DNA of 64,000 nucleotides. Origin: CBDFLS01 sp965249185 (lineage in GTDB: Bacteria; Chloroflexota; Dehalococcoidia; Lucifugimonadales; Australimonadaceae). The notes beneath the pieces were generated by a model, which worked only from the letters and a program-made list of their open reading frames with translations, was not told the origin of the DNA and ran no database searches. The stretch covers positions 186,001 to 250,000 of the forward strand of contig CBDFLS010000002.1 in the NCBI GenBank assembly GCA_965249185.1, in the 5' to 3' direction. Positions within the stretch are counted from its first letter, which is position 1; every line of letters begins with the position of its first letter. Shown piece after piece: positions 1-8,163 of this stretch. The position numbers were made by a program, and so were the translations under genes.

Positions 1-1492
1 CGGTCCCGCCTACCGGAGTCGCGGGAACGCCGTTTACAACGTTTACCTCAAGCCGGTTATCGGTGACCGTGTCGAATGTCAAAGTGTTCAGATTAACCGT
101 GGGTGCGGTAGTCAGCGCTTCGTCGGAAACAACGGTTATGGTAATCGCGGAAGCAGCCACGGTAGAGGTCGCTACCACGCCCCTGGCCACAGGCCTCCCG
201 GTAGCAGCGGCGTCTCCGATAACCGTCACCGTCAACGCGGGGTTAATCTTGTCAAGAGCCGTTATGTCTTGCGGGTTATTCAGGTTGCCCGCAACGTCTG
301 TAAGGGCGCTGGAGAGCAGCTGCACCACTGGCTTGGCCGTGGCCCTAAGGGGACTCGCCAGCGTCAGGAAAACGATGTTCTTGGTCGCGGGGCTAGTCAA
401 GTTCGGATGAATGATGCCCGTTACCGTGCTTCCCACCACATTGAAGTCCGAGGCGGAAACGGTGGTGGTGTCTAGGTTGTCCGCGGGAGTGGTCCCGGCG
501 GCGGCGTTACTGGTGAAGGTCACCTTGATAGAGCTGCGGTCCTGCTTGTCCGCAAGCGTGACTGCATTCCAGCCTTTGCCAGCTTCCGCCAGTCCGATGC
601 CGGGCTTGGTAGTATCGACCGTCAGAATGAACTTGTCCTCAGCGAATCCATCAGACGGCAAAGCTGCGGTAGACGTCAAAGCGTCAGTCTCCGTCTCGTT
701 GCCGACGCGGTCCATGGCCGTGACGAACCAGAGGTTGGGGCCCGTAGCCAGCGAGCTCGTAATCAGATAGGTGAAGCCCTTCCCGCTGCTCGTGTAGTCG
801 GCGTTGCCGGCCTTGTTCGTGCCTCCGATGCTAATTACGATCTCTTTAGGAATGCCGGTGACCGTAACAGGTTGACCCGACACGGACTCAAGGCCAGCAG
901 TGGCGTCATCGATCTGGCCGCTGAACGAGGCGGTTATAGCACTCTGGGTCACGTTGTTCGCGGGAGCGACGCTGGTAATGGTGGGGCCCGTGCCATCCAC
1001 CGTAAGGTCAAGACTGACCGCAGCCACTCCCGTTCCAGTAGTCACCCGGATGATCTGCCCATCGGCCGTTGCCTTGATGGCCTGGGTGGGGGAAGTTGCC
1101 GTGCCGACGGCGTCGACCACGAAATACCCTGTGAATACGCCGGTGTCGGCGATCTCGGCCAGATCTAGCGTCCCTCCCGCTATGGAACTCAGAAGAGAGA
1201 CGTTCTGGACAGTAACTGTCGACGTGGTCGACCCATTGCCAATCTCCGTGGTATCCGCAACCGTCACCAATACCGCGTCGTAGGCGCCCGATTTGTTGGA
1301 GACGTACAGGGTGCTGGGCGCCACGAGAGTGCTCTGCGTGACGCCGCTAACGACATCTTGCACTTCCAATTTCAGGGTTACAGTCCCCACTACAGCCGAC
1401 CTTGTACCCGCCATCGCGGGTACAATGGCCACTACAGACAGGGCGAGGGCCAGGATAATGCCGATAATCGTGTATCTGCTCTTCACTTTCAC
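1..1492 (-). CDS. Secreted Ig-like surface protein, N-terminal part (runs off the window)
   Basis: At least 497 codons are open and the C-terminus lies beyond base 1. I chose the GTG at 1492-1490 because AGGGGGA lies about 10 nt upstream and an in-frame TAG stands two codons before it. Residues 1-28 read as a Sec signal peptide: basic start KVKSRY, hydrophobic core IIGIILALALSVVAIV, then AMA|G as cleavage site. The mature part is rich in Thr, Val, Ala and Asp and has no Cys. Motifs such as VDGTGPTITSVAPAN, VDTTKPGIG and ALTDVAGNLNNP resemble bacterial SbsA/Big-type Ig-like beta-sandwich repeats of S-layer and cell-surface proteins. A structural or adhesive surface role is inference. GC is visibly lower than in the neighbouring housekeeping genes. 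Nothing catalytic is recognisable. Confidence 0.8.
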   Translation of the reverse strand, partial: MKVKSRYTIIGIILALALSVVAIVPAMAGTRSAVVGTVTLKLEVQDVVSGVTQSTLVAPSTLYVSNKSGAYDAVLVTVADTTEIGNGSTTSTVTVQNVSLLSSIAGGTLDLAEIADTGVFTGYFVVDAVGTATSPTQAIKATADGQIIRVTTGTGVAAVSLDLTVDGTGPTITSVAPANNVTQSAITASFSGQIDDATAGLESVSGQPVTVTGIPKEIVISIGGTNKAGNADYTSSGKGFTYLITSSLATGPNLWFVTAMDRVGNETETDALTSTAALPSDGFAEDKFILTVDTTKPGIGLAEAGKGWNAVTLADKQDRSSIKVTFTSNAAAGTTPADNLDTTTVSASDFNVVGSTVTGIIHPNLTSPATKNIVFLTLASPLRATAKPVVQLLSSALTDVAGNLNNPQDITALDKINPALTVTVIGDAAATGRPVARGVVATSTVAASAITITVVSDEALTTAPTVNLNTLTFDTVTDNRLEVNVVNGVPATPVGGT

Positions 1493-1960
1493 TTGCTAAA
1501 TCCCCCTTTAGAGACTATGAATGGCGCACTTTTGAGGGTACTAGGCATCAACACATCCCAACCCCCTTTTCCGTATGGAAAGGCCGAACTGCGAAACAAA
1601 GGATAAGCGCACGTTTCTCCCTTGCTGACCATGCTCGCGACTTTTTTACACTAGGGCCATTCGTTTGTCAAGGCCGCTCGTGTACGGAAACGCAGCATTG
1701 TTGCCGCGATTCCATCGCCTCTGGCGGACTGTGGCCCACTCCCCCCGCTGCCCTGGGCTCTGTGAGGACAGGAGGTCCCTGTCCACTCAGAAGCCACTCC
1801 TTACTCTTCAACACTCCGGGCGGTCCCATAACCTTTAAGGCCCGGCCGGGGAGGAGTACAACTCACGAACGGCCAGCGGGCACTGTATGATAACGCGGTA
1901 GGTGTGTCAATAGGTCTACAGTGCCAACTCCACTCATTTTAACAGCCATCCCAAGCGCCA
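1493..1960. other. Intergenic gap between rho and the surface-protein gene
   Basis: This gap lies downstream of rho and upstream of the surface-protein gene. Apart from the candidate promoter at 1643-1671 and the ribosome-binding site near 1502, I see no gene, tRNA-like fold or strong terminator. The stretch 1680-1950 is featureless to my reading. Confidence 0.5.
1643..1671 (-). promoter_or_regulatory. Candidate promoter of the surface-protein gene
   Basis: On the minus strand TTGACA (1671-1666), a 17-nt spacer and TAAAAA (1648-1643) fit a sigma-70-type promoter. It would give a leader of about 145 nt before the GTG at 1492. The -35 is perfect and the -10 is 4/6. Confidence 0.5.
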
Positions 1961-3232
1961 CTAGATCTCTCTCGTGAGGGTGGTCAGGAACTCAGCGTTG
2001 TCTTTGGTCCTAACCATCCGCTCCATCACGCGCTCCGTGGCCTCGGTGGAGTTCACCGCATCGGAGGCGATCATGGAGCTCATCCGCCGCATGAGCCACA
2101 CCTGTTTCAGGGTGAGCTCGTCCAGCAGCAGCTCCTCACGCCGGGTGCCGCTGCGCTGGATGTCGATCGCCGGGTAGACCCGCCGCTCGGCGAGCTTGCG
2201 GTCCAGGTGGAGCTCCATATTGCCGGTGCCCTTGAACTCCTCGTAGACCACCTCGTCCATGCGGCTGCCGGTTTCGACGAGGCAGGCGGCCAGGATGGTG
2301 AGGCTGCCCCCTTCCTCTGTGTTGCGGGCGGCGCCGAAGAAGCGCTTGGGCGGGTAGAGGGCGACCGGGTCGATGCCGCCGGAGAGGGTGCGCCCGCTGG
2401 TGGGCACCGCCAGGTTGTAGGCACGGGTGAGCCGGGTAATGCTGTCCAGCAGGACCGCCACGTCCCGGCCCCCCTCGACCAGGCGCTTGGCGCGCTCCAA
2501 CGCCAGCTCCGCCACGCGGCAATGGTCCTCCACCGGCTCATCGAAGGTGGAGCTGAAGACCTCGCCCAGAACGGAGCGTTTGACATCGGTCACCTCTTCC
2601 GGCCGCTCGCCGATGAGCGCGATCATCAGGTGGATGTCGGGGTAGTTGGCGGTAATGCCGTTGGCGATTGTCTTCAGCAGCGTGGTCTTGCCGGCCTTGG
2701 GCGGCGAGACGATAAGCCCGCGCTGTCCCCGGCCGATGGGCGATAGCAGGTCGATGAGGCGGGTGGAGAGGTCCTCCTTGACCGTCTCCAGTTTGATCTG
2801 CCGGTCCGGAAAGATGGGAGTGAGGTCCTCGAAGTTGGGGCGCTTGCGAGCGGTCTCCGGGTCCATGCCATTGACCGCCTCGACCCGCGTGAGCCCATAG
2901 TAGCGCTCGGCTTCTTTGGGGGAGCGCACCTGGCCCAGCACCATATCGCCGGTGCGCAGGGCAAACCGCCGCACTTGGGACTGCGAGACGTAGACATCGT
3001 TTTGCGCGGGCCGCCGGCCGTTCTGCCGCAGAAAGCCGTATCCCTCGGACATGATGTCGAGCACGCCGCTGGCCAGCAGATAGCCCTGCTGCTCCGCGTA
3101 TCCCTTCAGCAGCCGGTACACCAGCTCATCGCGCCGGAACCTCTCCAGCAACGCTCCGTTGGCCAGGTTCATTTCATGGACCAGACCCACGAGCTCTTCG
3201 TTGGTCTTTTCCTCTAACTCAGCTATGTTCAT
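1961..3232 (-). CDS. rho: Transcription termination factor Rho
   Basis: 423 residues, a normal length for Rho. The hexameric RNA-dependent ATPase terminates transcription of untranslated RNA. Residues about 1-50 form the N-terminal helical domain (MNIAELEEKTNEELVGLVHE). The cold-shock-like RNA-binding domain follows, with GYGFLRQNGRRPAQNDVYVS. The ATPase core carries Walker A PPKAGKTTLL near residue 177, GERPEEVTD, and Walker B VAVLLDSITRLTRAYN near residue 265. I chose the ATG at 3232 because the conserved N-terminus begins there. The open frame continues 66 codons further upstream, but that extension is arginine-rich and unlike Rho. A GGAG lies about 11 nt before the ATG. The leader is long (see promoter). 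Confidence 0.97.
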   Translation of the reverse strand: MNIAELEEKTNEELVGLVHEMNLANGALLERFRRDELVYRLLKGYAEQQGYLLASGVLDIMSEGYGFLRQNGRRPAQNDVYVSQSQVRRFALRTGDMVLGQVRSPKEAERYYGLTRVEAVNGMDPETARKRPNFEDLTPIFPDRQIKLETVKEDLSTRLIDLLSPIGRGQRGLIVSPPKAGKTTLLKTIANGITANYPDIHLMIALIGERPEEVTDVKRSVLGEVFSSTFDEPVEDHCRVAELALERAKRLVEGGRDVAVLLDSITRLTRAYNLAVPTSGRTLSGGIDPVALYPPKRFFGAARNTEEGGSLTILAACLVETGSRMDEVVYEEFKGTGNMELHLDRKLAERRVYPAIDIQRSGTRREELLLDELTLKQVWLMRRMSSMIASDAVNSTEATERVMERMVRTKDNAEFLTTLTREI

Positions 3233-3562
3233 AAGACAGACGGCTCCGTAACGGTCTACAAGAATGGAGGCGGAAATGCGGCGGGTGGTTGCTTTGCGGG
3301 GGGATAGACTGTGGGCGGTAGAGACTGGCTGCTCTTGCGGCTCTGCCCTATGCCACACAACAGGCCAATGAGGGGTCGCTCGCACGGCCAACTGACCTCT
3401 GAAAGGCATTCCGGAGAAGATCGCGCTCACGCGCTTGAGAGGACAGCATTTAGGGGTAGCCGCAGGCCCGGTCGGGCCCTCGGTAGGCGAATAGCCTTGA
3501 GCTTTAGAGCGACACTGAGTAGGGGATGGTGAACCACTGGGCGGACGCCGAAGCGTCAGCTT

Positions 3563-3591
3563 AGTGTAGCAGATGCTATCAACTCTCGCAA
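3563..3591 (-). promoter_or_regulatory. Candidate rho promoter
   Basis: Minus-strand TTGCGA (3591-3586), 17-nt spacer, TACACT (3568-3563). Each hexamer matches four of six consensus positions. Transcription from here would give a leader of about 325 nt before the rho ATG. Rho leaders are autoregulatory in other bacteria, but nothing here proves that. Confidence 0.35.
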
Positions 3592-3677
3592 TACTCCTGC
3601 GGAGCGTCTATCGCTGAGTCTCCGTGCCACGCCAGAGGCCGAGCGCTCCGGCTTCCTGCCCGTTGCAACGGTACCCC

Positions 3678-3720
3678 TTTCCTAATCTTAAGAGGAGGCT
3701 TTCCTAAATCTTAAGAGGAG
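3678..3720. repeat. Short tandem duplication after pyrG
   Basis: The block TTTCCTAATCTTAAGAGGAG at 3678-3697 is repeated at 3700-3720 with one extra A. It lies directly downstream of the pyrG stop on the minus strand. Confidence 0.8.
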
Positions 3721-3732
3721 ACTCGCTGCCGG

Positions 3733-5388
3733 TCAGGCCGGGCGGCCGTCGGTGGAGTCGAGCGGCAACGGGTGTTGGGCTCCTTCACGCAGGACCCACA
3801 TAGCATCTCCCAGGAAGTCCCGGAAGAGAGGATGCGGGGCCTGGGGCCGGGAGCGAAACTCAGGGTGAAACTGCACGCCCACCATAAAGGGGTGGTCGGT
3901 CTGCTCCACCACCTCCACCAGGCGCCCATCGGGTGAAAGCCCGCTGGCCAGCAGGCCCACCTCTTGCAACGGCTCGCGATAGGCGTTGTTGAACTCGAAG
4001 CGGTGCCGGTGCCGCTCCTGCACCAGGGACTCGTTGTAGGCCTGCGCCGCCCGGGTGCCCTCCACGAGCTGGCACGGGTAGTTGCCCAGCCGCATGGTGC
4101 CACCCATCCCGCTGACGTCGCGCTGGTCGGGCATGAGGTCAATGACCGGATCGGGGGTCTCGGGGTCGAACTCGGTGGAATTGGCGTGGGGCATGCCGCC
4201 CAGATGCCGGGCGTGCTCCATGACCATGACCTGCATGCCCAGGCAGAGGCCGAGATAGGGAAGCCGCTGCTCGCGAGCGTACCGCGCCGTCTGGACCATG
4301 CCCTCCACTCCACGGTAGCCGAACCCACCGGGCACGACGATGCCGGAGACGGCGCCCAGGAGCGCCTCGGGGCCCTGCCGCTCGACCTCCTCCGAGTGGA
4401 CCCAGCAGACCTCCACGTCGCGGCCGTGGTGGAGGCCCGCGTGGCGCAGCGCCTCCCGCACGGAGATGTAGGAGTCCGGCAGTTCGGCGTACTTGCCCAC
4501 GACGGCGATGGAAAGGACCGGCTTGGGCTCCAACATGCGCTCGACCATGACGCGCCAATCGTTCAAGTCCCTCCCGTGACCTCCCAGCCCTAGCTGTTCA
4601 ACCAGCAGGTCTCCCAGGCCGGACTCTTCGAGGATCAGGGGCACTTCATAGATGTTCGGCACCGTGGCCAGGGGAATGACGGCGTCGCTCGAAACGTCGC
4701 AAAAGAGGGAGATCTTGTCCTTGACCTCATTCGTCATGGGCTGGTCCGCCCGGCAGATGATGGCATCGGGCTGGATGCCGATGCTGCGCAACTCCTTAAC
4801 GCTGTGCTGGGTTGGTTTGGTCTTGAGCTCACCCGTGGCGGAGATGTAGGGCAGCAGGGTGACGTGGACATAGAAGACGTGGTCCCGGCCCACCTGGTTC
4901 CGCATCTGGCGGATCGCCTCCAAGAAGGGCTGGCCCTCGATATCTCCCACGGTGCCGCCCACCTCCACCACGATGACGTCCGGCTGTGTCTCCTGGGCCA
5001 GGGCGAGTATGCACTCCTTGATGGCGTTGGTCACGTGGGGCACCGACTGGATAGTGCCTCCGAGGTAATCGCCACGGCGCTCCTTGGCGATGACCGTGGA
5101 GTAGATCTCACCGGCGGTGACGTTGGAGGTCTTGGTGAGGTTCGTATCGATGAACCGCTCGTAGTGGCCCAGGTCCAAGTCGGTCTCGCCGCCGTCCTTG
5201 GTGACAAAGACCTCGCCATGCTGGTAGGGCGACATGGTGCCCGGGTCTACGTTGAGGTAGGGGTCCAGCTTCTGGACGGAGACGGAGAGGCCTCGGCTCT
5301 TGAGCAGACGCCCGATGGAGGCGACGCTGATGCCCTTGCCCACGGAGCTCACTACGCCGCCGGTCACGAAGATATAGGACGTTGTCAT
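3733..5388 (-). CDS. pyrG: CTP synthase (glutamine-hydrolysing)
   Basis: 551 residues, typical for PyrG. It aminates UTP to CTP using ATP and glutamine, the last step of cytosolic pyrimidine nucleotide synthesis. The N-terminal synthetase domain starts YIFVTGGVVSSVGKGI (P-loop) and contains DPYLNVDPGTMSPYQHGEVF. The C-terminal class-I amidotransferase domain has the nucleophile Cys in YLGLCLGMQ (near residue 383) and the His-Glu pair in VQFHPEF (near 509). I chose the ATG at 5388 because the family begins there and GAGGTGAG lies 9 nt upstream. A start ten codons earlier is possible but lacks support. Other pyr genes are at 28-40 kb, so pyrG is transcribed separately. Confidence 0.97.
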   Translation of the reverse strand: MTTSYIFVTGGVVSSVGKGISVASIGRLLKSRGLSVSVQKLDPYLNVDPGTMSPYQHGEVFVTKDGGETDLDLGHYERFIDTNLTKTSNVTAGEIYSTVIAKERRGDYLGGTIQSVPHVTNAIKECILALAQETQPDVIVVEVGGTVGDIEGQPFLEAIRQMRNQVGRDHVFYVHVTLLPYISATGELKTKPTQHSVKELRSIGIQPDAIICRADQPMTNEVKDKISLFCDVSSDAVIPLATVPNIYEVPLILEESGLGDLLVEQLGLGGHGRDLNDWRVMVERMLEPKPVLSIAVVGKYAELPDSYISVREALRHAGLHHGRDVEVCWVHSEEVERQGPEALLGAVSGIVVPGGFGYRGVEGMVQTARYAREQRLPYLGLCLGMQVMVMEHARHLGGMPHANSTEFDPETPDPVIDLMPDQRDVSGMGGTMRLGNYPCQLVEGTRAAQAYNESLVQERHRHRFEFNNAYREPLQEVGLLASGLSPDGRLVEVVEQTDHPFMVGVQFHPEFRSRPQAPHPLFRDFLGDAMWVLREGAQHPLPLDSTDGRPA

Positions 5389-5578
5389 GGGCTGGGGCTC
5401 ACCTCGGGAAGGCGGCACTCACCGCCCTCCGCGACACGGGTTGAGGATAAAAGGCTATGAAGAGATATGGACAGGGAACGGAGTCCGTCATCGGAAGCAT
5501 GGAGATTGAGCGCGCAGGCCGAACCCCACGCTCCGCTCGGTCCAATATCTGCTCGGGGAAAAAGAGGGGCCACGGGGA

Positions 5579-5607
5579 ATACTAGGGCAGATGCAAAGAG
5601 GCGTCAA
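5579..5607 (-). promoter_or_regulatory. Candidate pyrG promoter
   Basis: Minus-strand TTGACG (5607-5602), 17-nt spacer, TAGTAT (5584-5579). The leader to the pyrG ATG would be about 185 nt. I do not see a clear terminator in it, so pyrG attenuation of the Bacillus type is not supported. Confidence 0.5.
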
Positions 5608-5626
5608 GGAGCGGTGCGCCTCTATT

Positions 5627-5679
5627 CGTTGAATGCGGCCGCAAAATCAGGGCGGTTGAATGCAGCCGCAAAATCAGGG
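5627..5679. repeat. Tandem duplication overlapping the amidohydrolase stop codon
   Basis: A 26-base block, GTTGAATGCGGCCGCAAAAT plus flanks, occurs at 5627-5652 and again at 5654-5679 with two differences (period 27). The second copy contains the stop codon of the amidohydrolase gene (TGA, complement of 5674-5676). Confidence 0.8.
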
Positions 5680-7158
5680 GCCCGAGCCGTTTTGACCGGA
5701 ATCCGCCAGCAGCCTCGCTACATCTCCTTCGACAATGGTGCCCTTGAAGAAAGCGGGGTTCGCGCCGGTCCAGAGCCTTGCGGCGTTGGCGAAGGCGAAG
5801 TCACGGAAGTCCCGTTCCGTCATGGGGCCCTCCTCCACCAGCTCGTAAGCCTCGGCGACCACATCTCGCATATCGGGCACGTCCCAGTGGCCGATGTCCG
5901 AGCTGAGCATGGCGCCGAGCCGCGCCCCTAGCGGATTGACCTTCTCGTTGAAGGCCCACGCATTTATCGGGTCGTCGGCCTCACAGCCGAAGAAGAAATT
6001 GGGCACGAACTGATCGCGGATGTCCTCCTCCCGCGAAATGCCGCACGCCGCCCATTCGTCGATTATCCTCGGCGAGGGGGCGCGCACGTCGTAGAAGCGC
6101 CGGATCTCGTCCAATCGTGGGGCGGCGAACTCCCCTCCATACTCCTTGAAGAGCTCCATCACCAGGTCCCGGTCAACGTTCTCCGGGTCCAGGCGGTGTA
6201 TCTGCTGGGCGTTCCGCTTCTTCCAGTGCCCGATGAGGTCGGCATACAAGCCGCATGCCCAACCGACGCCGCCCTCCAGGAAAGCGAACTTCAGCTTCGG
6301 GAAGCGCCGGACGACTCCACCCATGAACATGGCCTTGCACAGCGCCTCCTGGCCCGAGGCGAAGTTGCCGATGTGGTTGTACATGTAATTGGAGGGAGAC
6401 CGGCGGCTACCCCAGCCATATCCCGAGGAGTGGGTGGTGGGCGCCACTCCCAGCTCCACGCACTTGGCCCAAAACGGGTCGTAGTCGTGCTCACTATCGA
6501 TGCCCAGGACGTCCAGACGGTCGGCCTGCGAAGCGAGCTCCGGGTGGCTCCGCTGGAGCGCGGGCACCGGCCTCCGGACGTACCCGATAACGATGGCCTT
6601 CAAACCCAGAACGTTAACCGCGTGTTCCAGCTCCTCGATGGCCTCTTGGGGCGTGAACATGGGTATCACAGCCGCCGGCGTCATCCGGTCGGCGTACTCC
6701 CGATAGTAATCGGCGTGGTAGGTGTTCAGCGCCCGGCACCCTACCCTGCGGAGCTCCTCATCCGCCGCGTGGGGGTGCTCGAAACCCACGGTGGGATAGA
6801 GGACCGAGAAGTCTATTCCCAGATCGTCCATCCGTTCATGCAGGAGCCGAGGGAGCGAGGCGGTGGCCAGGTCCAACGAGCTCTCCGCTGGGACCCCCCA
6901 CCACGGAGGGCACCAGACCCACTGGTCCCGCCGCTCCTCCTCGGAGAGCCGGAACCAGCGCCACGAGCGGTACCGGTCATAGGGATTGGCGCCGTCATAC
7001 AAGCTCTTGTAGCGCTCCAGGACGCGGTTGCCGCCGACCTGCTTCAAGTAGTCCATCAAGATCGGAGCTACTTCAATGGTGTGGCCGTCCGCGTCGATGA
7101 TGGGGTGGTCCAGACGCGCTCTGATCTGAGCCGAGTCCGAGAGGTGTGCCGCAACCAT
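5674..7158 (-). CDS. Amidohydrolase-2 family metal-dependent hydrolase
   Basis: 494 residues. It belongs to the TIM-barrel amidohydrolase-related family (Pfam Amidohydro_2), which includes decarboxylases and hydrolases of carboxylated substrates; the substrate here cannot be told. Visible signatures are the N-terminal metal-binding stretch HPIIDADGHTIE (residues about 22-33), a central FPKLKFAFLEGGVGW block, and the C-terminal SSDIGHWDVPDM followed by FANAARLWTG, the usual end of the family. I chose the ATG at 7158 because AAGGAGG lies 6 nt before it; the in-frame TTG at 7179 would lie upstream of that site. It follows the PAC2 gene by 29 nt on the same strand, so the two are probably co-transcribed. 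Confidence 0.85.
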   Translation of the reverse strand: MVAAHLSDSAQIRARLDHPIIDADGHTIEVAPILMDYLKQVGGNRVLERYKSLYDGANPYDRYRSWRWFRLSEEERRDQWVWCPPWWGVPAESSLDLATASLPRLLHERMDDLGIDFSVLYPTVGFEHPHAADEELRRVGCRALNTYHADYYREYADRMTPAAVIPMFTPQEAIEELEHAVNVLGLKAIVIGYVRRPVPALQRSHPELASQADRLDVLGIDSEHDYDPFWAKCVELGVAPTTHSSGYGWGSRRSPSNYMYNHIGNFASGQEALCKAMFMGGVVRRFPKLKFAFLEGGVGWACGLYADLIGHWKKRNAQQIHRLDPENVDRDLVMELFKEYGGEFAAPRLDEIRRFYDVRAPSPRIIDEWAACGISREEDIRDQFVPNFFFGCEADDPINAWAFNEKVNPLGARLGAMLSSDIGHWDVPDMRDVVAEAYELVEEGPMTERDFRDFAFANAARLWTGANPAFFKGTIVEGDVARLLADSGQNGSGP

Positions 7159-7187
7159 GACGCTCCTCCTTCCCAACAAACGGAACG

Positions 7188-8093
7188 CTAGCTCTCGGAT
7201 TCAGAGGCGCCGTTGTCCTGGCGCTGCTGCCTCAGGAACTCCTCCAGGTCGTTCATGGTCTCCTCCGGCGCCGGCAGCTCATCCCACGCCGACGCCCCCC
7301 GGCCCATCCGGTTATCGTAGTGGGCCTCCAACCGCTCGACATATTTATTCACGTTGGGCTCCTGGGCGACAACCTGGGCCACCCGGCGCTCGAAGTCGTC
7401 GCCCTCGGAGCGCATCGGCTTCATATCGATATCCACGCCAAGCAGGCTACCCACCGCCGTCAGGAGCCCCAAGCTCACCTTCGGATTGGGTGCGACCTGA
7501 AGGTAGTGGGGGGCGTGGCCCCAAACGCTCATGAAAGGAGTGCCCTGGCGCCGAAAGCTGTCCATAAGAACGCTGGAGATGCCGGTGGGGCCGGTGTAGC
7601 GGGAACGCCGCACCTCGACGCCCTCAAACTGCTCCATCATCTCAGGGCTGGTGGCAGTGCCCGTCATCCAGGGGGCCCGTGTGTGGGGCACGGCATCCAG
7701 CAAGGCGCCCAACTGCACCACCCGGCTGACGGCCAGGTCTTGCGCCACATCCAGCACCACCTGAGAGAACTTGCGCCACTGGAGGCTGGGCTCGATGCCA
7801 ACCACCATCACCAGGTCGCCGTGGTCCGGCCGCCCTCTCCAGACGAAGAACTCGTTGGCCGGCCAGGTGATGACCCGCTCTCCCTCATCGTTGAACCCGA
7901 CGTGGGGCCGCACCTGGGTAAAGTCGTAGAACTCCTGGGGGTCGAGCTCCGCGAACTTCGTCGCGCCGAGGTGCTTGATCAGATAGTGGAGGGCGTGGGT
8001 GGCCGACTCGGCGGCATCCGCCCAGCCGGAGAAGGCGAACAGCAGGGTGGGCGATTCCAGCTCTGGCCGTTCGTAGTTCGCCAGGTAGTCCAT
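7188..8093 (-). CDS. PAC2 family protein
   Basis: 301 residues. It resembles the PAC2 (proteasome assembly chaperone-like) family found as stand-alone proteins in Actinobacteria and Chloroflexi. Signatures are PTLLFAFSGWADAAESATHAL near the N-terminus, the WPANEFFVWRGRPDHGDLVMVVGIEPSLQWR region broken across residues about 85-115, and FMSVWGHAPHYLQVAPNPK with a following LL-GVD segment. The C-terminal 60 residues are acidic and polar. Bacterial members have no settled function. I prefer the ATG at 8093; a GTG two codons upstream is equally open, and no clear ribosome-binding site distinguishes them. It lies between panC (70 nt upstream) and the amidohydrolase gene. Confidence 0.8.
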   Translation of the reverse strand: MDYLANYERPELESPTLLFAFSGWADAAESATHALHYLIKHLGATKFAELDPQEFYDFTQVRPHVGFNDEGERVITWPANEFFVWRGRPDHGDLVMVVGIEPSLQWRKFSQVVLDVAQDLAVSRVVQLGALLDAVPHTRAPWMTGTATSPEMMEQFEGVEVRRSRYTGPTGISSVLMDSFRRQGTPFMSVWGHAPHYLQVAPNPKVSLGLLTAVGSLLGVDIDMKPMRSEGDDFERRVAQVVAQEPNVNKYVERLEAHYDNRMGRGASAWDELPAPEETMNDLEEFLRQQRQDNGASESES

Positions 8094-8163
8094 AAACACC
8101 CCAAAGGAGTGTAGCAGGCCCCACCCGCAGGCACCAGCCGCAAGCGCACCAAGAGCCCCTCTA

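Larger units (their letters stand above)
3233..3732. other. 500-base gap between pyrG and rho
   Basis: It contains a candidate rho promoter on the minus strand (3563-3591) and a short tandem duplication just after pyrG (3678-3720). The intervening roughly 330 bases would be a long rho leader. GC-rich hairpins can be drawn (for example around 3461-3480), but no known riboswitch or structured RNA is recognisable. Confidence 0.5.

Noticed and set aside
63..1499. Several plus-strand frames at the left edge
   Set aside because: They are shadows of the continuous minus-strand secreted protein, which has a signal peptide and start signals.
3233..3430. 66-residue N-terminal extension of Rho
   Set aside because: The extension is not Rho-like, and the family N-terminus begins exactly at the ATG at 3232.
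3461..3580. Structured RNA (riboswitch, RNase P or 6S) in the pyrG-rho gap
   Set aside because: Hairpins can be drawn, but none of the conserved sequence elements of these RNAs is present.
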